Shown here: positions 19,940 to 32,834 of the stretch, piece by piece
Numbering within the stretch: position 1 is the first letter of the stretch
How the letters are laid out: each line of letters opens with the position of its first letter
Assembly: GCA_949825065.1 (NCBI GenBank)
Contig: OX463846.1
Coordinates: forward strand, 6,467,366-6,531,365
DNA: 64,000 nt
From: Odontocerum albicorne
Taxonomy: Eukaryota > Arthropoda > Insecta > Trichoptera > Odontoceridae
Reading direction: 5' to 3'
Translations under genes and position numbers: made by a program
The notes under the pieces: generated by a model
What the model was told of the DNA's origin: nothing
Database searches by the model: none
Seen by the model: only the letters and a program-made list of their open reading frames with translations

Positions 19940-22675
19940 CTCATTATATCATATATCTCTTATTTTATTATTTCTTCTTTTCCGCAAAATCTATTATTGT
20001 TTTTCTCCTCAAGTTTTTTTTCCGATTATTTTTCTTCCAACAATCTTCGTTGATGAGTTGGCAACATTCTTGTATTCAATTCAAAGTTAAACTCTCGATA
20101 GTACAACAAAAAGACTAATGTGTTTCTTTCTCAAAGAGGTCTTTTGACACCTTTCAGGCACTGTGTTTATCACATTTCCTTCCTTAACTTTTGCTTCAAG
20201 CACCAAAGGCAACGTAAAGCCATGGACTTGCCTATACAGCTCACCCCATCACACAGTAGATACGGCAAATAGCTGATTAGAACCAGAAGAAAAAAATGTG
20301 ACTTCCGCTTTCTTTATGTTATTCTTCGTGTTATTATCATGATTCAATGGTGAACAAGTCACTTCTTTCAAATGAAATAGTTCACAATTATCTAATTTTC
20401 ACATTTTTCAGTTTATATTATTCATCCATTTTTTTTTAAATATCTAGGTTTTTAGTTTTTATAAAAGCCATTGCCGTATTTTTCCGATTGCAGAGAGAGA
20501 GAGGCGATGTAATTTTTATGAGGGATTCAAGATTTTCACAAACATGGAAAGCTACTCTAAAAAATATTTCAAGTCATCTAACACAGGAACGCACTTAAAA
20601 CAACACACTTATTTTTAAGTTTCAGGAACTATTAGGCACACTTAATTTTATATCTGTTAATATCTTACCTTTTGAGAGAGTTTTTTTACTTTGTACTTTT
20701 TTTTGCCGATGAATCATTCTTCAAAAATTATTATCCATAGTGATGAACTAGTGCCTATCTTGATTTATATAAGCAACGTAGAGGCATTGAAAAAAAAGTT
20801 ACAGGAGCAACATGAAAGTAGCTCAAAAGCGTGGCTTGCGAAGAATATCTGATTTTAAAATTTATGATACATTTATAAATAATCACGTAAAAAATAACAG
20901 TGTTTTACAGACAAGTTTTATAAGTAAATATGATTATAAGTTGAATTTTATAAGTAAATATGATTATAAGTAAATATGGTTATAAATTGAACACATGGCT
21001 TTATATTATTTTGGCGAAATTGAGAAAATGAGTAAAGCATGACTTCTGAAACATGTATACTTTTCTGAAACGAATGCAAAACAAGGAATAAATAGATTAA
21101 GTAAAGAATAGGTGAATAAAGGTGTATAATTTTCAACTTAGTGAAGTATTATAAATTTGAGAAACAGAAGATCATGTTTCACGAGATTTATGGATGTCGA
21201 AGAGTTGAAAGCTTTATGTTTTAGTAAGATCAGCGTGAAGATATCTCTTTTCTGTTTACCGCAAAAAATAACATTATAATAGCGTTTTAGTGTGTATATT
21301 TTCAAAGATAAAATCGTGAATTCATGCATCATTTTTTTTTTAATTTATTATCACATAAATTGATTTCTCCAAGTTGGAGCCTAACGCACAACCTTTTTTT
21401 TCATGAATCTGACATTACCTCTGAGCTTTTTTAGACAATCGCTATATCATTAATCTTTCCACAAGACATTTGACCGAACACTAACATTTTTAAATAAAAG
21501 TGATAGCATATTTAATACGATAAAACTTACATCTCAAAAGTATGGCTTTATGTTGTGTGCTATAGTTAGTTAACGTAGTGGCATTTATAATACTACGAAA
21601 ATATATCATACATTCGGGCAATTTTATATTATGATACGGTTTATTTTGAAGCGTTCAAAGTAAGCAAATGCGAAGAGTGAAAAAAATGAGCTTTGGCTAA
21701 TTAAGAGGTTTTCAAAAAGGCATTTCTGACGAAGAAAAACTTTAAGCAATCCTTGTTTTCCTTGAATAAAAATTTTCTGTACAAAAGGATGTAATAATTA
21801 ATGTAAATTTTCGATTGAGATTTTCGAAAACGATTCCCTCAACACGCATTAAATTTTGATTTCGTTCGTCTCAATAAAGTTTCATAAAAGACAACTAAAA
21901 AATTAAAACCGCAATTTTTAATAATGTTCTTATTGTTTTTTTTTCTGACTTAAGAAACGAAAGTCAAGAAACGAAAAAGATAAATTTATTTTAGCTATAA
22001 GAACAATTTGATGCATCATATTAAAAAAATCATAAAATAAAATAGTGCTGTGAGGAAAAAAAATTGGATTTTTATGAGTTGGCATTTCGCAATTAACTAT
22101 TCTCTTTCGAAACGAACAAAAATAATATTTAAAAATGTCTTAACTGTGAATTTGGAAATTTATTTAACGTAATTAACTTTCTCGCAAAGTGCTCCAGGGC
22201 AGGTCATAATCGTAATCAACTTCAGGTTGAAAATACAGAAGGAAAAATTATTATTATTTTCATTACAATTATCCTGTGAAACGCGAGAAGCCTTAAGGGC
22301 GATTTCCCAGATCCTTCGTGTATTTTGATAACCGACTCTCTGATCTTTAATCTTTTCAAGAGCATTTCAAATAAAATACGAGTATATCTTGTTGATAAAT
22401 TCATGGTGTCACTTTATCACATTAAATATAACTTCGAAGTTAAGAATTAATACCAGCCATCTCAACGATGAGCTGAATAAAGAACTCAAAGTGGAATATT
22501 AAATCGAAATATTCTGGCATAACCTTGGTGTTTCTGAGCCTTTTTAGTGCTTGTAATGCTAAACATACGGAAGATTTATAAAAAACGGTATAATACTCGT
22601 ATAAAGAACTAAAAGCACAGCGAAATAAGATAAATCGACAGTGCTTCAAAAATGTTTGCTCAAAGCCGTTCGTCA
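19940..22675. other. A+T-rich stretch without a recognised gene
   Basis: No open frame above chance and no recognised transposon. A short duplication of TTTTATAAGTAAATATGATT lies at 20915-20975. Confidence 0.5.
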
Positions 22676-22680
22676 CATTT

Positions 22681-23070
22681 TAATGCGCCTCTCAAGCAAC
22701 ACATATAGAAATAAATTGGTGTATAATCCAAACTGACAACGCATGCATTCGAGATATTGTTAGTCAACGGTATTGACTAATTATGTTTACCCTATTGTCT
22801 GAATAGTCTGAACAGAATATTTTCATTATTTTACTATATATTTTTAAAATTTTTTTTTTTTGTTAGGTTAGGTATTATTAATGCGCCTCTCAAGCAACAC
22901 ATATAGAAATAAATTGGTGCAAACTGACAACGCATTCATTCGAGATATATCAAGTCAACAGTATTGACTAATTATGTTTACCATATTGTCTGAATAGTCT
23001 GAACAGAATATTTTAATTATTTTACTATATATTTTTTTAATTTCTTTTTATGTTAGGTTAGGGATTATAA
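22681..23070. repeat. Tandem duplication of ~195 bp
   Basis: TAATGCGCCTCTCAAGCAAC starts both copies (22681 and 22879), and both end with TGTTAGGTTAGG.ATTAT. The copies differ by a few substitutions and small indels. No coding capacity. Confidence 0.9.
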
Positions 23071-23639
23071 AATGGTATTAGCTGTGTTTTTTTTTATGTA
23101 GTGTATTTTTAAATAGTTTATATTGCATTGCACACTCTGTAGTAAGCTTACTCTAATAGATTTTTTTTATTTTTGACATGGTAATTTGATAAGCTAAAAA
23201 AACTGGGTTTTAAACTCACTGTTGTGGAATTAGATAAACTTTTCAAAATTCTAAGTATAAAAGTTTTTCATTTTACAGGAAACAGAAATTGATTAAACTC
23301 AACCTAACTTATTTAACAGTATTGACATACCTTATTTCTGAAAAACACGAAGATTCTTAAATTGCTCAAGTTGGAATATTTAACAAATAAAACAGATAAA
23401 AATATAATCAAATATATTTTATTTTATTTTCAAGTAAATTTCATTGTTCGCATAATAAATTGTTACCTTTAAAGTGTTTATTCAGAATACCAAAAAGAAA
23501 CGAATAATTAAGTCTTGAAGGATGAATATTTGGTTATTTACCGTGATCTTTTCAAAAACGGTATCGATGGAGTGGCTCCTGTCACACCTTTTTCCTATTT
23601 ATCAGAAACAATAATAAGATGTACACAATTGATTACATA

Positions 23640-24230
23640 AATCAATTTCACCAACAATCAATCTTACCAAGGTGGGACCCGCCTGCTCAGCTCAGCCGAA
23701 TCTTAAAGAGGCAAGTACTCTTTAGATCTCAGGGGTTCGTTGGATTCCTTTAACTCTGAGTAACTCTTTCTCAACTCTCAGCGGGACAATGTGACACAAT
23801 TAAACAAGATATAATTTTAAAACAAAACAGTTTATTATATTATGGATAAAAAAATAAAAAAATAATAAAAAAAAGTTTAAACGAGACGAAGATTGTGTTG
23901 TCGATTCTAGCAAGGGGGATAACAAATAACAATTAGAATTTAAGTTGAGCGAGGGTTTAACGTGCGGACGAAATCTAAAATAAAAGCAATAATATTCACC
24001 CAATTGTAGATGTACGTCCTGAAGCGTCTGTGATAGCAGAGAAAAATGAGTCTGGCAGTCTTCCGTGCGACTAGCGTTTTTGGAGCAGCGTCCTAACAGC
24101 GTCGAGTTTCAGGCAAAAAGGAGGGCTGCCTGCGAATTTCTCCTCTTTTATAGCGAGATCGCGAGAAAGAGAAGGGATATACTTCCTTCTCACTTAAAAA
24201 TACTAATGTCGCCTAGTTACAGCCGAGGAA
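23640..24230 (-). mobile_element. Possible LTR with promoter (minus strand)
   Basis: Read on the minus strand, TGTAACTAGGCGACATTAG near 24223 could be a TG start. It is followed by a TATA box (CTATAAAAG, 24144-24152) in a G+C-rich context, a leader of about 300 bases, AATAAA (23828-23833), and a U5-like G+C-rich end with GCGGGTCCCACCTTGGT near 23670. The promoter, leader and polyadenylation signal layout fits an LTR, but I found no TG...CA pair with target duplication and no second copy. It could instead be a host promoter. Confidence 0.35.
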
Positions 24231-24234
24231 CCAA

Positions 24235-27200
24235 AACACTCTATTCAAAAGACAATGACATCGGTATTCTTTACAATTCAGCACGTAGGGTTTGGAGTCT
24301 AGACGGTATTTATTACTCCATCCTGGGCCGTATGGATTTTTATGATACATTGCTTTTATGTTTTCAACACAAGGACCTTGGTCCATTAGCGACTTCACAG
24401 AAGGACCGTAGCTTTGGGCGGTCATATTACCCTAGCCGTTACTGCTTGTATTATAATTTTCTATTTTTACAATCGAAAACAACTACGAAGTAGATTTTAT
24501 TATAGAAACCCTTTTTATTTAAACAAACAATGACAATGTAATTCTTTACAATTCGGGACATGGTTTTTGGACCCCGAAGCGGTGACCACCAAGGAGTTTT
24601 TTTTATTGACCTAATGTTACCGATAGTATTCAAAAAATATTCTAAAAACATTTTGTCGTCGGTCACTAACCGAGACCACGTGTTTCATAAAACATGATAT
24701 GTCGGGAATTTAATATCGAGCACGTGAACTATCCAATTTATCAAATATAGTCCTCACACTCCGTCGGCGGTCACCATGGACAAAAAAAAGGTGACACAAA
24801 CCCAAAAAAAAATATAATGGTAACATTTTTTCTTAAATTGTCAAAGAATTATACCAATTAACTTCACATAAAGAAGGACTATCCTTACTGGCAGATATTA
24901 TGCGTTATTAATGCAGAAATTAAATGATGCTATCAAAACAATTGCCGAGGAAAGCTGTCACGTGGCGTGAGATTATAGCTCGACAATATACCAATGAACA
25001 CTTCTGTTGATATAAAGGTTGCTATTAAATATTGGTTAACAAGAATTGAATCATCTACTTTAAGGACACGGCTTGGTCGCTAGTGATAATTTTATATTTT
25101 CAAAATTGAAATCCAATTTGAGTTAAAAATAAAAGTGACGAAGAAGTGATCTCCACAGTGATACACCATTTTGAGAAAAGGATTATATCTTGACCATGTA
25201 ATCTTGTATTTACAGTTAAACCATGGAGTTGACTGATCTGCTCTCTTGGAAAAAAAACAAACCTCCAGGTTCCTAGAATTAACTCTAGAAGCACAGACAT
25301 TTTCTTCGTTCCAAGATGTAGGACGAATGCCTTTGAAAATTTTGTTTATAGATATTTTAATCAGATGTATGACGACAGGAGCGATATATTTCATAATTCA
25401 CTCCCCAGTTTCACTTGAGAGCATATGAAAGAATTCATAATTGTTTCTTTTTCAAGTACCTACAACTTTTGTTTGAGTATTTAAAAAAAACTGAATTTGT
25501 ATAATTTTGATCTCATATTTACTATCTTCCTTAATATTTTATTTAATAAGGTAAATGTGTGATATTAATAATACATTAATAATTGGTGTTACAATATTTA
25601 AGTTTATCTTTAGAAATGTTTTACTATGTACGAGTATGTCTTCAATAAATGAAAAATTTAATTCATTGTTATTATGTCACTGAACATCACAGAAGAACAA
25701 GTAATGTTAATAATAATAAACAATAGTTTTTAGTAAACTTAATTGTTTCGCTCTTGCTATATGCGGTATGATATAGTGGACTAATTGCTATGAGGAAATT
25801 TCTTTTATCCAGCCCGCCAGTGTAAAATGTGCTGTTGACGTAAAAATTATATTCGGCGTAATTTGTTTTATTTTTATCACCTAGATTTCATCAGCGTGTA
25901 AGTATTTTTTCTTCAACGCCATTAAAATTTGAACCTTGAACACCCGGGAGAGAGATGAATGATCTGCTATCAATCCACAGTGGCTAACAACTTTATGTAA
26001 ATCGAATCTACGAATAGTTAGTTCCTGTTTTTTACTGTTTTTTTTTCAATGTTGGAGCTATTGGAATTCAGTAAATGAACTATACTGAATGAGAATTGGA
26101 TGAAAACAAGTTTTCAATTAATCACTTTTATTTGGATACAACCTTCAATCCAGATAATAAAGACTACCTGCTCCTTTTTTTTAATTGAGTAAAAAAATGA
26201 ATTATTATAGCTAAAACATCGTCTTACTTTGCTGCAACGTGGTATTGCTTTTGCACGTCTATTTTTCAACTATCTCCTGTCAACCCTAGTTTTTGTCATC
26301 CAGGTTTTGACTGTCTGGAATGTTATGAAATATTTTGAAGAATCTCTGATCAGCAAATCGGTATGAGTAGCATACAATTTATACCATGTGCTAAGAAATC
26401 ATTCCATCTGTCGTGGAGCTCAATACTAATCATCTTGACTTCCATGATAACCCTTGATGACTACTGTCCAAGCAACCATTGCAAGCAAATATAACATTAC
26501 TTTAAATCGGCAAACAAAGTAAAAGAAACATTCTTGTTTTTAAATCGCAAAAAACAAAAATAACAATTGAAGAAGAAAACTATGCTGAATAAAATATGCA
26601 GGCAAGATACATAAGAACATATCTTATTCTAAGAAATGAGGTTTCCTCCCTTTATCTTGAAGAATAAAATACAAAACACATTTTCTCATAACCATTTTGT
26701 TCATAGAATACGGAACGAATGGTGTAAAAGTTTAATTTCTTTTTTATAAAGGAAACAAAAACAGCCAGTGGTGGCATTTAATTTAAATGATAAATTATAG
26801 TTACAAATTAACTGAACCCTCTCGGACAATGAAACGTCTTTTGGCGACTCGCCGTTTGGTTCCTTGGGGTAGTACTGGAGATGAAAGACAAAAGAGGTTC
26901 TTTGTCGAGAGCGCGCTGCAAACACCTGTTCCATTACAAAGGTTACGTTTTACGAAGCTTTAAATGCTTTTTTACTAAAATTAATATCATTCGAAACGAT
27001 TTTGAAAGTTAATATTTATGCTTAATTAACAATTGATTTCCGAAACGCATATAAGCGGTCGGCCCAATTTTTAATACAGCCTTCTATTTATTATTTCAAG
27101 AGGTTCACTTTTTATTGAATTGAATGCCCATCAAACAATGTCCATACATTATTTATTTGCGTTTTAAAGGGTATGATATACTCGTACCTTATAAAAATAT

Positions 27201-28280
27201 AACAATTACGTTAAAAAAAAAAACAATACATATCATAAGTATGCAAATACACATATCAACCCTCTCACGAAAATTCAACTGAAGTCATCATAATATAAAA
27301 AGGTCAAAACCCGTACGGTTGTCGCTAAAGAAAGAATACGAGAATTGAATTTTGAATACAAGAGAGCGAGAGAGGAATACTTCGAAACAGATTGAAATTA
27401 TACTGAACGAACCGGTGTAAAAAGGGACGATGCCAATTTATTTTGAATTGTAATTCATTTATTTCCTATTATATTGAACCTTATTATTTCTTGTGTTTAT
27501 TTATAATAATTCATCAATCAAGATGTACCTTTTTTATTTTACACTTTAAACATTAATAAACCCAAAAAACTTTAAGCTAATCTTGCTCCATTCGGTATTT
27601 CAAAAATGTATAATTTGTTTTACTTGCGTGAATATTTCACTAATTAATATAAAAGTGGACTGTCCAAAGGTGGAACGCTGTATGTCCAAAGAAAGGCTTC
27701 CAAGCCGGATGTCATTCTTGACATTTGTGTGAAAAAGAAAACGATACACAAACTTTACGTGGACAATTGTGAACTGCCGGGCTGCTGACCAGCCAAGATG
27801 TAAGTGATTTAGCTTCTAAATATGCGTTCAAGATGAAAGCGATTTTGCTTCCTTAACATAATGGAAAGATTAAGATGAATTAAAAATAATAATAAGTATA
27901 CAATTTATAAAGAGCTTTTTAGAGAGACAGCAGACTCTTCTCAAGCACGCCCTAAAAAAATCATATTTATTTTTGAAAATCGAAATCACTTTCATCCCTA
28001 TACTCCTATATTGGGGGTATATTATATTTAAAGCTTTTAATTAAATTGTCATAAAGATGATAATTATAAAAAATGTCTCATATATTTCTGTTTCGTAATA
28101 AAATATAACTTTAAGTGCATTGATATTTAAATTTATAAAGGCAGTCTTTAAAAACGAAATAAATTCACGTGGTACGAAGTCCATTAATCGACGTGATATA
28201 AGGATCAAACTGAGATTAAACTAAACGGATTTCGGTTCACCTTGTCTAAGGAAATTTCTAGTGTTGTCCAATACTACGGA
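24235..28280. other. Mostly featureless A+T-rich DNA
   Basis: Two diverged copies of GACAATGACA...TTCTTTACAATTC occur near 24250 and 24525. A SINE-like minus-strand B-box lies near 25930. An exon-like piece is at 26701-26934 (listed separately). A G+C-richer piece at 27650-27799 ends in a good splice-donor match (AGAT/GTAAGT) but has no recognisable protein. Confidence 0.4.
26701..26934 (-). CDS. Unidentified open frame, possible exon
   Basis: The 77-codon frame starts MEQVFAARSRQRTSFVFHLQ and continues with YYPKEPNGESPKDVSL. Its first half is richer in G+C than the surroundings and has a balanced amino-acid composition; the second half becomes A/T-driven. Near the start the minus strand reads CAGGTGTTTGCAG, so an acceptor-like AG precedes CGCGCTCTCGAC. 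I do not recognise the protein. It could be a host exon or a piece of an unrecognised transposon. Confidence 0.25.
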   Translation of the reverse strand: MEQVFAARSRQRTSFVFHLQYYPKEPNGESPKDVSLSERVQLICNYNLSFKLNATTGCFCFLYKKEIKLLHHSFRIL

Positions 28281-28284
28281 GTCA

Positions 28285-28690
28285 AAAGAAACATGAAGAG
28301 GGAAAAAAGAAACATGAAAGATATCTTAGATATGTGGTGCTGGAGGTGGTCGTTCTGTTTACTATGGACAGTAATGCGTACCAAAGTTTATATCTACGAA
28401 GAATTACAGATTACCAAAAAAATCCTTAATACAAGAAAATATTCCTAACATACTTACGGCATTTCGCCAGAAAGAATAACGTAAAATCAGAGAAGCTGGT
28501 GATTACGAGGACAGGTGAAGGAAAACGAGCAAAAGGAACTTGGCCCAGAATATGGATTAGTCAAACAGAGGAATTCATAGGATTCCCTTTAAAAGCTGCC
28601 TTCAATATAGCCCAGGTCCGATAAGGATGGAGACAGGAAATGCAACAAGTTCCAGACATAGCAGAGGACCACTACGCTTAACATTGATTA
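28285..28690 (+). pseudogene. Non-LTR retrotransposon ORF2 C-terminus
   Basis: Across frames the plus strand reads MWCWRWSF near 28331, EELQITKKILNT near 28399, a degraded linker, then KLVITRTGEGKRAKGTWPRI near 28495-28550 and LKAAFNIAQVR..WRQEM near 28590-28640. This order (RR..RI.WT, EEL.I.KRL, GK..G.R.RGR.P.RW.DQI, A...A.DR..WR) is that of the C-terminus of insect endonuclease/reverse transcriptase LINEs. Frameshifts and stops are present and it is 5'-truncated. The GKR block lacks the usual SPTRW tryptophan context. Confidence 0.7.
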
Positions 28691-28699
28691 CGTATTGAA

Positions 28700-31600
28700 G
28701 AAGACTATGCTGATGTCGCCTGGAACTCAGAGTAATAACCGTCTTGTTGAAGTTGATCAGACGAACAGGCCGGGCTCAGTTAATCGATTTTTTAGAGTAG
28801 CTAGCCGTATAGCAATATACTTTTTGATGTTAAGGTAGGTGGTGTAATGGAGGCATTGAAGAAACTTTTTAAACTCTATATGAATTTTATGTTAACACGC
28901 ATGTGTTTTCGGAATAATCTTTGGTCAATTAATGGCGCTATTAAAAAGAATTTTGGTGGCTGAATAAAAATTTATTAATGTAAATTTACGAAAACGCAAC
29001 TTGTAATATATTTTGCGTACTTTAGCGTAGTTTTAGTTCTCGTTCGAGTATGACGACCTCCGTTGCCAAACTAATAAGATGCCTATTTTTTTTATTCAAG
29101 GGTTGCAGGTTTTAAAGGTAATTTTTTGTGTATTGTTTTCACTTAAGGTTTATTTAACATATTTCTTGTTGGTTAGAATAGATTACCTGCATAAAATGAA
29201 AGATGTACTTTATTAAACTAGAGTAATACAATACAATGCTAACATTCATGTATCCAACTAAATAAAATATGTAGTGAAGTACAAAATGCGATTTTCATTG
29301 TTTCAATTTCAATGTTTGAACACTGATTTGAAAAAAAAAAACAACTATGACAAATTATTTCAACAAAACGGAAATAAATATTCAAGATATAAAAAGCAAA
29401 TAAATATTGAACAATAAAAAAAGAGGTCGACATTGTTTTCCTATAAAAACTTCGTTTCGACAAAAGCTAGTAGTATTCAAAATAAAAAGGTATTTTTTTT
29501 TTAAATAGCGCGAAAACCAAATGACGCAGTATTTTTTTTTTGTTTAAACTGTCACGTCAGTGAGCGGAAACGGATACTCCAATACAGTAAAAAACCTTTG
29601 GTAAAACGTAACTATATAGATCTATGTATTCTTTATATTTCGTAATAACCTCCATTGATCAGCTAATGCGAAAACGAATTCAATGGAGAAAAAAATATCA
29701 TCCATTGGAAATAGGTTTGAATAAAGTTTTTTTGATTAGCTTCCGTCCTTTTCAGGAAATGGAAAACGTGAATTCTGCCCGGATATTACTATCTCCATTT
29801 TAATATCCACAATTTTCGATATATGTCGTGTCCATCTGGATGATTGTAAATATTACGAAATCTTTTGTAAGGGTCTAGTTCTCGTTTAAAGAAAAGGAAG
29901 GATAAATTTCGTAAAAGTTCTATTAATGTTTCGAGATATATTGTTGTAGGGCAGAATCAAATGTATTTTTAAATTTATAAAATATTGACCGATATGAACC
30001 AGGTTTTTTTTTAAATCAAATAGTATTTGAGTTAATTAGTACAAAATATAAGGAAAATAGTTTGTCTTTATTTTTTTTTTAATAATTAAAACAAAGTTTT
30101 TGGAGCACAATGCGCAGATTATACATAACTTAATCTAGATTAATTTGAAATGAAAAAAAAATAAAACAACTAGGGTCTGCAACCTTGGCCGCTCTGCGGC
30201 CCCACTCCGTATGGGCGATATGTGCCTCCTTAGAATAGTTGAAAATATTGGTTTTAGAGAAAATATCGTAATTACTGATAATATAAGGATTTTTTACCAA
30301 TCTCTTTATTTCATTATTTTAGTTTACTGTACCCTTTATGTTTGTGTTTTCAATAACATACATCACTGTACTAATATTTTAGCTCCATAGTATCAATAAG
30401 TTTTTAAATTAATAATTATCTTCAATAGTTTTGTCGTACCTTAGCCCTCATTTAAATTATTTAAAAAACGGGAATTTAAAATCGCAAAGTAAATAACCAT
30501 TATGTTTTATTCAAAATTGATTTACGAGCACCATCGTATTCAGTATTTAAAGTACTAAAATAACCTTAAAAAAGTGTACTTTTATGTACATATTTTAACT
30601 AAAGAATGTACACAGATACTTGAAAATACTATAACCATTAACAAAGGTGCGCGCAATGCCAATACCGAGTTGGGCCACAAAGAGGTCAGGGGTGTAACCT
30701 TTAGTCTACATATAATACTTATAAAAATGCTTTGGAAGAGCAGCGTACACTACTTATTTCATCTAGAATAATATAATAATTGATTTTAAGAACGTAACAT
30801 ATACAAAAAAATTATACAAAAAAAAAACATTTTTTTTTTAAATGCGTGGGGTGTGTTATTCACCATCAGGTAAATTAGAGCGTAGCAAAATACTCATTAA
30901 ACCCTTTTTTCAATGAAGCAATTGAAATTCCGAATATTTTCAATTCGTAGAATTTTTTATTGACCGCAGGGCAACTTCTATTCATAAATGAATTGATCAA
31001 ATAATTTGAATTCGCGCTGCGTACAAACTACACCTTGTTCGATCGAATTGAATGAATATGGCAACTGAAACATCATAAATACATGAAAAATATCTTGTAT
31101 TATTATCAAAATTATAAAAAAAACAATCTAAATTGGTCCAAAATTCTACAAATTAAGTTTTTGCGTTCGTGTTGTTCTCCTCAGCATATTTACATTGGAA
31201 TTCTGGACGTATTGAGGTGCATGGACCCGCGATAACGCGCTGGATCGCGCCGTTCCATTCCCGTTATTGTTGTTGCACTAGTATTTCTAAACTGACCAAA
31301 ATTATTATTTGTAACGCTCTAGGAGTAAATTTTGTAGCAAAATAAAACTAGTTCCCTAGTTTTCTTCCTTATATTATTTAAGTTATATTTTATCTATAAA
31401 ACATTTTATATTTGTTCTTTATTCACTTGAATTAGTAATATATTTTTATAAATTCGCAAATTATAATTCACTCTATGAATAAAATTTTCCTTTAAACAAA
31501 TTGACGAATCTACGAACAAATTTTGTGATAATGTTTTTTTTTTCTTTTTTACTTTAATAACAAAGGGGTGTCTTGGTATTTCTATTCTAAAATAACTATT

Positions 31601-32045
31601 TTTGGTTGTAAAGTGAAATTATTTCAGCAAAGTATCTAATTTTCAAACGAAATTTTCATTCAGGGTTATCAGTTTTCTTTGAAGCCAAGCAGGACATTGT
31701 TCCCATAAAATATTAAGGTTCCTTAATTTAATAGGAAATATTTATTTTGTACATGGTTATATTGAATTTCAAGTTATTTCTTACGTTAAATCGATAATTC
31801 GAAGTATTTTCATAAACGGATTTTCACAGAGAAAAAAAAATGTATGTTTACGAAGATCGATCGATAGTTATTGGTTTATTTAACTTTTTGTCAAATATAT
31901 TAATTTTTATCATAAAGTTAAACAGTTTTCGTTTTTATTTATTTGGTTTCTCGTCATGCATATTTCTCTTGTAGGATTAAATAAAGTTAAACACGTATTG
32001 ATTTTTTGTAATATAAAATTTAAATTGGTAAACAATAACATACAC
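28700..32045. other. A+T-rich stretch with few repeat fragments
   Basis: A degraded SINE lies at about 29045-29165 (GACGACCTCCGTTGCC head, TTTTCACTTAAGG body). An hAT-like end, AGGGTCTGCAACCTTGGCCG, is at 30172 with no partner found. A 5' SINE fragment is at 31211-31250. Otherwise no supported gene. Confidence 0.45.
31211..31250 (+). mobile_element. 5' fragment of the SINE found at 38163
   Basis: GAGGTGCATGGACCCGCGAT and AACGCGCTGGA match the first 38 bases of the SINE at 38163-38329, which read GAGGTGCATGGCCGCGCGGT and AACGCACTGGA. The B-box part is missing. Confidence 0.5.
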
Positions 32046-32047
32046 TG

Positions 32048-32327
32048 TAATTTATTTTTATCAAACACTGTTTATTCCACTTTTTTGTAACGGTATAACC
32101 CTACCGGTTTTAGTTATATTCCAAAAATCTCTCCGCTCTTGGCCGAAATCGTCCCTTGCCTCCCTTACCCCTCAGTCCCCAACCGTTGAAGCGTGTATAT
32201 CGGTACCAGTTCGAACAGAATTTAGTCTTGTTTGTGTTCCCCTGAAGATGAGGTGAAAGCCTTGAAACTGGTAGGGTTATACCGTTACAAAAAAGTGGAA
32301 TAAACAGTGTTTGATAAAAATAAATTA
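32048..32327. mobile_element. 280-bp foldback element with 58-bp inverted repeats
   Basis: The left arm (32048-32105) reads TAATTTATTTTTATCAAACA, CTGTTTATTCCAC and CGGTATAACCCTACC; the right arm (32270-32327) is its inverse complement without visible mismatch. Next to the right arm lies CCTGAAGATGAGG and TTGAAACTGG, the core motif shared with other foldback elements here. A partial copy of the right arm with its right flank is at 650-755. The 90-aa minus ORF crossing it is chance. Confidence 0.88.
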
Positions 32328-32429
32328 CGATGTCTTTAAACCTCCACAACGTTAATGCCTTAACTATAAACAACAATAACATAAACTATTATTAACAGCT
32401 TAGCAGTAAAATAATAAGATTAGTTGTAT

Positions 32430-32755
32430 TAAGTCACTCTGAGTGTTGTACCCCGTGGTATTAGATATCAACGTTTTGAAAACGTAGCATTAGTCATCTT
32501 CAGGACTTATTTGTCATCAACTTATCTGGATAATGTTTGATCTAAAGTACAGTCTCAACCAAAGTGAGGCGTTCCTGCAGACCATGCGGTATTCAGCGTG
32601 CATCCACTTATGGCAGAGTTGGCTAGAAATAAGTCTAGAAGATGAAAATTGCAACGTTTTTAAAATGTCGAAATCGTAAACCAAACCACGCGGCAAAATA
32701 CTTCGAAAGACCTTTTGCAACTGATACAATAAACTTCGAGGGCCTCAAAACATAA
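32430..32755. mobile_element. Foldback element of the same family as 19690-19935
   Basis: The left part contains ACCCCGTGGTATTAGATATC, AACGTTTTGAAAACG and CATCTTCAGG; the right part contains AGAAGATGAAAATTGCAACG and AAACCAAACCACGCGGCAAA as the diverged inverse. The right end CTTTTGCAACTGATAC matches 19890-19908. Confidence 0.7.
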
Positions 32756-32834
32756 ATAATATCAATTTGAAAAATGCGTTACAATGTCAAAAAAAAAAAT
32801 TTAGCTTTGTATAATTTCAATGCGTTTTACAAAA

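Noticed and set aside
24065..24493. 142-aa plus-strand ORF, the longest of that region
   Set aside because: No recognisable domain; it overlaps the putative LTR antisense and spans a partial duplication. Length alone is not enough.
30172..30200. hAT-like end AGGGTCTGCAACCTTGGCCG
   Set aside because: No partner end or 8-bp duplication found within several kilobases.
32110..32382. 90-aa minus-strand ORF
   Set aside because: Runs through both arms of the foldback element; composition follows the repeat.
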